Shown: positions 5,533 through 8,959 of the stretch, in pieces
Layout: every line of letters begins with the position of its first letter
Numbering within the stretch: the first letter of the stretch is position 1
Source of the DNA: JAGGVT01 sp965369605
GTDB taxonomy: Bacteria > JAJVIF01 > JAGGVT01
NCBI GenBank assembly: GCA_965369605.1
Contig: CBDURE010000139.1
Span: 1 to 8,959, forward strand
Length of the DNA stretch: 8,959 nucleotides
Direction of reading: 5' to 3'
The notes under the pieces: model-generated
The model's input: only the letters and a program-made list of their open reading frames with translations
What the model was told of the DNA's origin: nothing
Databases searched by the model: none
Program-made: the position numbers and the translations under genes

Positions 5533-7161
5533 ATGAGTTTTTTCAAATCAGCGCTTGTAATGTGTGTCGCATTATTAATGTTTACGGGATGTATCCAACA
5601 GGAAACAGACCCCGTTGAACCATCAAAATATCCTGAGATTTATCGATTCGCCATGGATACAGACGCCCCTACTCTCGATCCCGCGATGGTTACCGACACA
5701 GTCAGCGACAAGGTAATTCGGGATATTTTCGACTGCCTGATTAAATTCGACATTGATATGAATTACGTTCCGGTGATTGCCGAATCATGGGTCGCTCCCG
5801 AAGCTGGCGGAACTGAATGGATATTTAATCTCAACAAGGGAATCAAATTCCACAACGGGCGTGAAATAACCGCAAAGGATGTTGAGTATTCCCTTACTCG
5901 CGTTCTAGATCCTGAAACCGCGAGTCCCCGTACCTGGGTACTAAATATGATAAAAGGCGCGAAAGCTTTTAATGAGGGTGAGGTTGACAGTGTCGAGGGA
6001 ATTGAGGTTATTGACCCGTACACGATTAAGATAACTCTTGAAACGCCGTTCGCGCCATTTCTGGGATGCCTCTGCATGTCAACATGCTCGGTTATCCCGC
6101 GTGAGGAAATAGAAAAACTCGATGACCCAAGTGAGTTTTCGCTTCATCCGGTCGGCTCCGGCCCTTTCATATTTGAGAAATGGGTTCCCGATAATGAAAT
6201 CATACTGAAAGCGAATCCTGATTATTTTGACGGCGCTCCAAAGCTCAAAGGCGTTACATACAGAATTCTCAAGGAGTCGATGGCAAGGGTTCAGGAATTT
6301 GAAAATGGAAATGTAGAGCACACTGACATTCCCCCGCAGGAGCTGGATAGAATCCTGGAGGATCCGGTATTGTCAAAACTGGTGGTAAGGACATCGCTTC
6401 TGGATGTCTATCACATGGGATTCAACTGCGATGAGGAGCCGTTCAAGGATAATATCGACCTTAGAAAAGCGTTCAATTACGCGATTGACAAGGAACATAT
6501 CGCGAATAATATTCTTAAAAACAACATGGAAGTAGCCAAGGGATACATCCCGCCAAGGATGCCGAATTACAAATCACAGGCTGAGGGATATGAGTACAGC
6601 CCCGTGGTGGCATCTGAATATCTTGAGAAAGCGGGTTATCCCGAAGGCAATGGTCTTGAGCCGATTACTCTTTACATTGACAACGATGAAATCCACAGGC
6701 GAATCGCGGAATCTGCTTCCAATGACCTGAGGAAAATCGGTATTGAGATAAACATACGCCAGATGGAATGGGGCGCATTTCTGGATGCCATCGATGAGGG
6801 TGAGGCTAAATTTTTCCAGATGACATGGCTTGCTGATTATCCCGACCCGGATAATTTCCTTTTCGTTCTCCTTCATTCCAATAACTGGGGAGATGCCGGA
6901 AATCACACTCGTTATGCAAATGCTGAATTTGACCAACTGACAACACAGGCGCAAATAGAGACAGACTGGGCAGTACGCCATGAGCTATATATCCAGGCGG
7001 AATCAATAGTGATGGAGGAATGTCCGTGGCTGATTCTGTTTACCAACCGTTGCAATATACTCGTTCAGGATTATGTCCGTGATTTGGATATAACGGCGCT
7101 AGATCGTTCGCCACGACTTCCGAATGTGGAATTGGAGAAAGTTTGGTTCAGCGAGGAATAG
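5533..7161 (+). CDS. Peptide/nickel-type ABC transporter solute-binding lipoprotein (SBP family 5)
   Basis: The 542-residue protein binds an oligopeptide, dipeptide or similar solute outside the cytoplasmic membrane and delivers it to an ABC permease. It has a short signal peptide with a lipobox-like FTGC and acylation at Cys20. DAPTLDPAMVTDT (44-56) is the usual start of the mature fold, and WIFNLNKGIKFHNGREITAKDVEYSLTR (96-123 region) is the family signature. LRKAFNYAIDKEHI and the late WLADYPDPDNF are also typical of DppA/OppA-like proteins. The length is normal. GGAGG at 5521-5525, 7 bases ahead of the ATG, fixes the start. No permease or ATPase gene follows: a terminator comes next and then a gene on the opposite strand, so it must work with a transporter encoded elsewhere. 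The substrate cannot be read from sequence. Confidence 0.93.
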   Translation: MSFFKSALVMCVALLMFTGCIQQETDPVEPSKYPEIYRFAMDTDAPTLDPAMVTDTVSDKVIRDIFDCLIKFDIDMNYVPVIAESWVAPEAGGTEWIFNLNKGIKFHNGREITAKDVEYSLTRVLDPETASPRTWVLNMIKGAKAFNEGEVDSVEGIEVIDPYTIKITLETPFAPFLGCLCMSTCSVIPREEIEKLDDPSEFSLHPVGSGPFIFEKWVPDNEIILKANPDYFDGAPKLKGVTYRILKESMARVQEFENGNVEHTDIPPQELDRILEDPVLSKLVVRTSLLDVYHMGFNCDEEPFKDNIDLRKAFNYAIDKEHIANNILKNNMEVAKGYIPPRMPNYKSQAEGYEYSPVVASEYLEKAGYPEGNGLEPITLYIDNDEIHRRIAESASNDLRKIGIEINIRQMEWGAFLDAIDEGEAKFFQMTWLADYPDPDNFLFVLLHSNNWGDAGNHTRYANAEFDQLTTQAQIETDWAVRHELYIQAESIVMEECPWLILFTNRCNILVQDYVRDLDITALDRSPRLPNVELEKVWFSEE

Positions 7162-7186
7162 AAATTATTTTTGTGGAAAATAAAAG

Positions 7187-7211
7187 TAGCAGAGAGTTAA
7201 ACTCTCTGCTA
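7187..7211. terminator. Rho-independent terminator, probably bidirectional
   Basis: TAGCAGAGAG (7187-7196) pairs perfectly with CTCTCTGCTA (7202-7211) around TTAAA. A-rich DNA before it and TTTTGATTT after it extend the stem on the plus strand. On the minus strand the hairpin is followed by TTTTATTTT. It lies 25 bases after the binding-protein stop codon and may also catch readthrough from the converging peptidase gene. Confidence 0.85.
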
Positions 7212-7248
7212 TTTTGATTTATGCTATTTTGCTTCATCCCTGGGTACC

Positions 7249-7282
7249 GTTCGAATAACCCGTCAGTTCGAATAACCCGTCA
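7249..7282 (+). repeat. 17-bp perfect tandem duplication
   Basis: GTTCGAATAACCCGTCA occurs twice without a gap, at 7249-7265 and 7266-7282. The last six bases of the second copy (CCGTCA) are also the first six of the palindrome starting at 7277, so the duplicated piece spans the palindrome's left edge. Confidence 0.95.
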
Positions 7283-7306
7283 TTCCCGCGAAAGCGGGAA
7301 TGACGG
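7277..7306. repeat. GTCATTCCCGC palindrome with GAAA loop (REP-like)
   Basis: CCGTCATTCCCGC (7277-7289) and its exact complement (7294-7306) form a 13-bp stem closed by GAAA, a stable GNRA tetraloop on a C-G pair. CGTCATTCCCGCGAAAGCGG is a widely scattered bacterial repeat type, recalled from general knowledge. No T-run follows on either strand, so it is not a terminator in the classical sense. Confidence 0.9.
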
Positions 7307-7428
7307 AATATCATCCTTAGTCTGACTTAGGAACAATTTAATGGTGTCAATCGCCAATTATAACGACTTTCCCGACAGGCTGTAAAACCCTCTGGCGGAT
7401 ATTTTCGGAGCAATTGCTTTTCGTGACG

Positions 7429-7448
7429 CACCACGCTAAAGCGTGGTG
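7429..7448. terminator. Hairpin at the 3' end of the peptidase gene
   Basis: CACCACGC (7429-7436) pairs with GCGTGGTG (7441-7448) around TAAA. It starts 5 bases past the minus-strand stop codon at 7454-7456, a normal place for a terminator of that gene. However, the T-rich run (TTATTTTACTTT) is on the plus-strand side; the minus-strand side reads CGTCACG. It may protect mRNA ends or stop plus-strand readthrough instead. Confidence 0.5.
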
Positions 7449-7453
7449 TTATT

Positions 7454-8959
7454 TTACTTTCGCTTCTCAAGCAGTTCCTTATATTTCTTCAACGGCTCCG
7501 AAAGGCTGGTTATCGCCTCGTTCCAGAATGACGGGTCTGTAACATCAGCGCCGATGCTTCGTTTCGCTACATTCTCCACACTATCGCTTCCTGTCAATCT
7601 GAGGAATTCCTCATATTTCGGCAGGAAATCTGCTCCCTCTTTCTGGAACAGATTATAAAGAGAACGAGCAAGGAGGAATCCGAATGTGTATGGGAAATTG
7701 TAGAACGTTACCTGTGTAATATAGAAATGCAGTTTCGACGCCCAGAACATTTCATCCTCGCTTCCCTCGGCAAGAGCATCGCCTAATACCTCTTTTTGTT
7801 TCTGCACCATCAGCTCTTTCAGGCGCGACACACTGACCTCGCCGTTTGCACGCTCCTCATGGAATGCTTTTTCGAATTCGAATCGAACTGTGATATCCAG
7901 AAGAAGAACCGCAGCGCCGCACAGGTCGGCATCAAGCATAATCAGTTTTTGTTCATCGCTTATGGAGTCATCCTTGTAAATGCCTTCCGCGAGAATGTGC
8001 TCGGTGAAAATGGATGCTGTCTCGGCAAGAGTCATGGGATAGCGTCGAGCGATTGGCCTTAACTCTTTTAAAATGTGGCCATGAAACGCGTGTCCGACCT
8101 CGTGCGCGAGAGTTGTTACATCACCAAGCGCGCCGTTGAAAGTCATAAATACACGTTGTTCTTTAGTTACAGGTGAACCTGTACAAAATGCGCCCGGACG
8201 TTTCCCGCCTCGCGCTTCCGACTCAATCCACTTTTTATCCAGAAACGATTTGTAATAATCGGCAAGAGCGGGATATACAGTTCCAAACGCTTTTTGCACC
8301 ATTCCGCTGCCCTCTTCCCATGTGAACTCGGCTGTCTCCTCAAGATTAAGCGGAGCCTCGCGCTCAAACCACCATATTCCCTTTCGGCCACTAAACGCAC
8401 CCTTTGTCCGCAGGATATCACGAGCGATTTCCAGATTATCGTGAATGGCTTCATACATGGCATCGAGAGTTTCACGTTTTATAGTCGCCTGAAACAATGC
8501 TATATCCAGAAAATGATCCACGCCTCGATGCTTGTAAAGAGTAAGCCTGTTGCCGGCGATTGCATTTAGAGCAGCTGCGCAGTTATCCTCGATTGTTTTC
8601 CATGCTTCATTACCACCGAGATATGCCGCTTTCCCGATTTCAAAATCTACGTTCGACATAAGCGACCTCCATTCGGAAATCGGTTTGCGTTCGACCTTGC
8701 CATCCGGATATTTCATGTCAAATTCAAGTTTGCCGGAAATTGTGTCATAGAGCCGTCCCCATGAATGTAATCCATCAACGCCCAAATCAGCAGCAAGCAT
8801 CTCCTTCTCGCGAGTCATTGTATGCTGCGCTTTTTCCTTTATTCTATTAGCAAAGTGCTCACAACCCTTAAGCGCATCACGCGAAAGAAATTTCTCAAAT
8901 AGCTCATCAGGTGTCTCTTTGAATGCTCTTAGCAGATCGACTTCCAGTTTATCTCTTTC
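7454..8959 (-). CDS. pepF: M3-family oligoendopeptidase (PepF type), 5' end outside the window
   Basis: This cytoplasmic zinc metallopeptidase cuts short peptides. The frame stays open from the stop codon at 7454 to the window edge, giving 501 visible residues of a family of about 600, so roughly 100 N-terminal residues are missing. The Met at 8818 is internal: family-like sequence continues upstream of it. The zinc motif HEVGH is encoded at 8090-8104 within TLAHEVGHAFHGH, and the third ligand, the Glu in LAETASIF, at 8021-8023. GAFCTGSP and FMTFNGALGDVTTLAHE match the PepF/M3 subgroup whose members share YPMTLAETASIF. All catalytic residues are intact. It converges on the peptide-type binding-protein gene, so a shared role in peptide use is possible but unproven. 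Confidence 0.92.
   Translation of the reverse strand, partial: ERDKLEVDLLRAFKETPDELFEKFLSRDALKGCEHFANRIKEKAQHTMTREKEMLAADLGVDGLHSWGRLYDTISGKLEFDMKYPDGKVERKPISEWRSLMSNVDFEIGKAAYLGGNEAWKTIEDNCAAALNAIAGNRLTLYKHRGVDHFLDIALFQATIKRETLDAMYEAIHDNLEIARDILRTKGAFSGRKGIWWFEREAPLNLEETAEFTWEEGSGMVQKAFGTVYPALADYYKSFLDKKWIESEARGGKRPGAFCTGSPVTKEQRVFMTFNGALGDVTTLAHEVGHAFHGHILKELRPIARRYPMTLAETASIFTEHILAEGIYKDDSISDEQKLIMLDADLCGAAVLLLDITVRFEFEKAFHEERANGEVSVSRLKELMVQKQKEVLGDALAEGSEDEMFWASKLHFYITQVTFYNFPYTFGFLLARSLYNLFQKEGADFLPKYEEFLRLTGSDSVENVAKRSIGADVTDPSFWNEAITSLSEPLKKYKELLEKRK

Larger units (their letters stand above)
7162..7453. other. Convergent intergenic region rich in hairpins
   Basis: The 292 bases between the two converging genes contain no credible gene. 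They hold a terminator, a 17-bp tandem duplication, a GTCATTC-type palindrome and a hairpin beside the peptidase stop codon. Between these, 7307-7428 shows only AGCAATTGCT (7409-7418), a perfect 10-base palindrome of unknown meaning. Confidence 0.7.

Noticed and set aside
8816..8818. The ATG at 8818 as the true start of the peptidase.
   Set aside because: The frame stays open upstream to the window edge with peptidase-like, charged sequence, and the family is about 100 residues longer than even the visible part.

Overview
This window looks like chromosomal DNA from an uncultured bacterium of roughly 45% GC. The bacterial signs are Shine-Dalgarno sites, a lipoprotein signal peptide, a TrmO-type tRNA methyltransferase and a REP-associated tyrosine transposase. 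I cannot assign a phylum. Three kinds of short dispersed repeat that begin GTCATTC fit the repeat-rich genomes often seen in candidate phyla, but that is a weak argument. No CRISPR array, tRNA, rRNA or phage gene is visible.

Layout, left to right. Bases 1-246 hold no gene but carry a perfect 30-bp inverted repeat pair. A large YfhO-family membrane protein fills 247-2847 on the minus strand. A 148-bp divergent intergenic region separates it from a plus-strand gene (2996-4036) that aligns by pattern to the AstE/AspA zinc deacylases but has lost the metal-binding and catalytic motifs. A GTCATTC-type hairpin follows, then trmO on the minus strand (4138-4614). Next is a compact 761-bp RAYT element (4682-5442): a Y1/HUH transposase gene bounded by perfect 25-bp inverted repeats. 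It is followed on the plus strand by a lipoprotein solute-binding protein of the peptide/nickel (family 5) type (5533-7161), with a good promoter, Shine-Dalgarno site and terminator of its own. The 292-bp gap after it holds a terminator, a 17-bp tandem duplication, a 13-bp-stem hairpin with a GAAA loop and another hairpin. The window ends inside an M3-family oligoendopeptidase (PepF type, minus strand) whose start lies beyond base 8959.

The genes do not form an operon: strands alternate and each gene seems to be transcribed alone. A loose link is possible between the peptide-type binding protein and the converging oligopeptidase (uptake and breakdown of peptides), but no permease or ATPase is present. 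The most notable material is the RAYT element and its ends, the three repeat families sharing one head sequence, and the probable pseudoenzyme of the AstE/AspA family. I see no clear multi-gene undescribed system.
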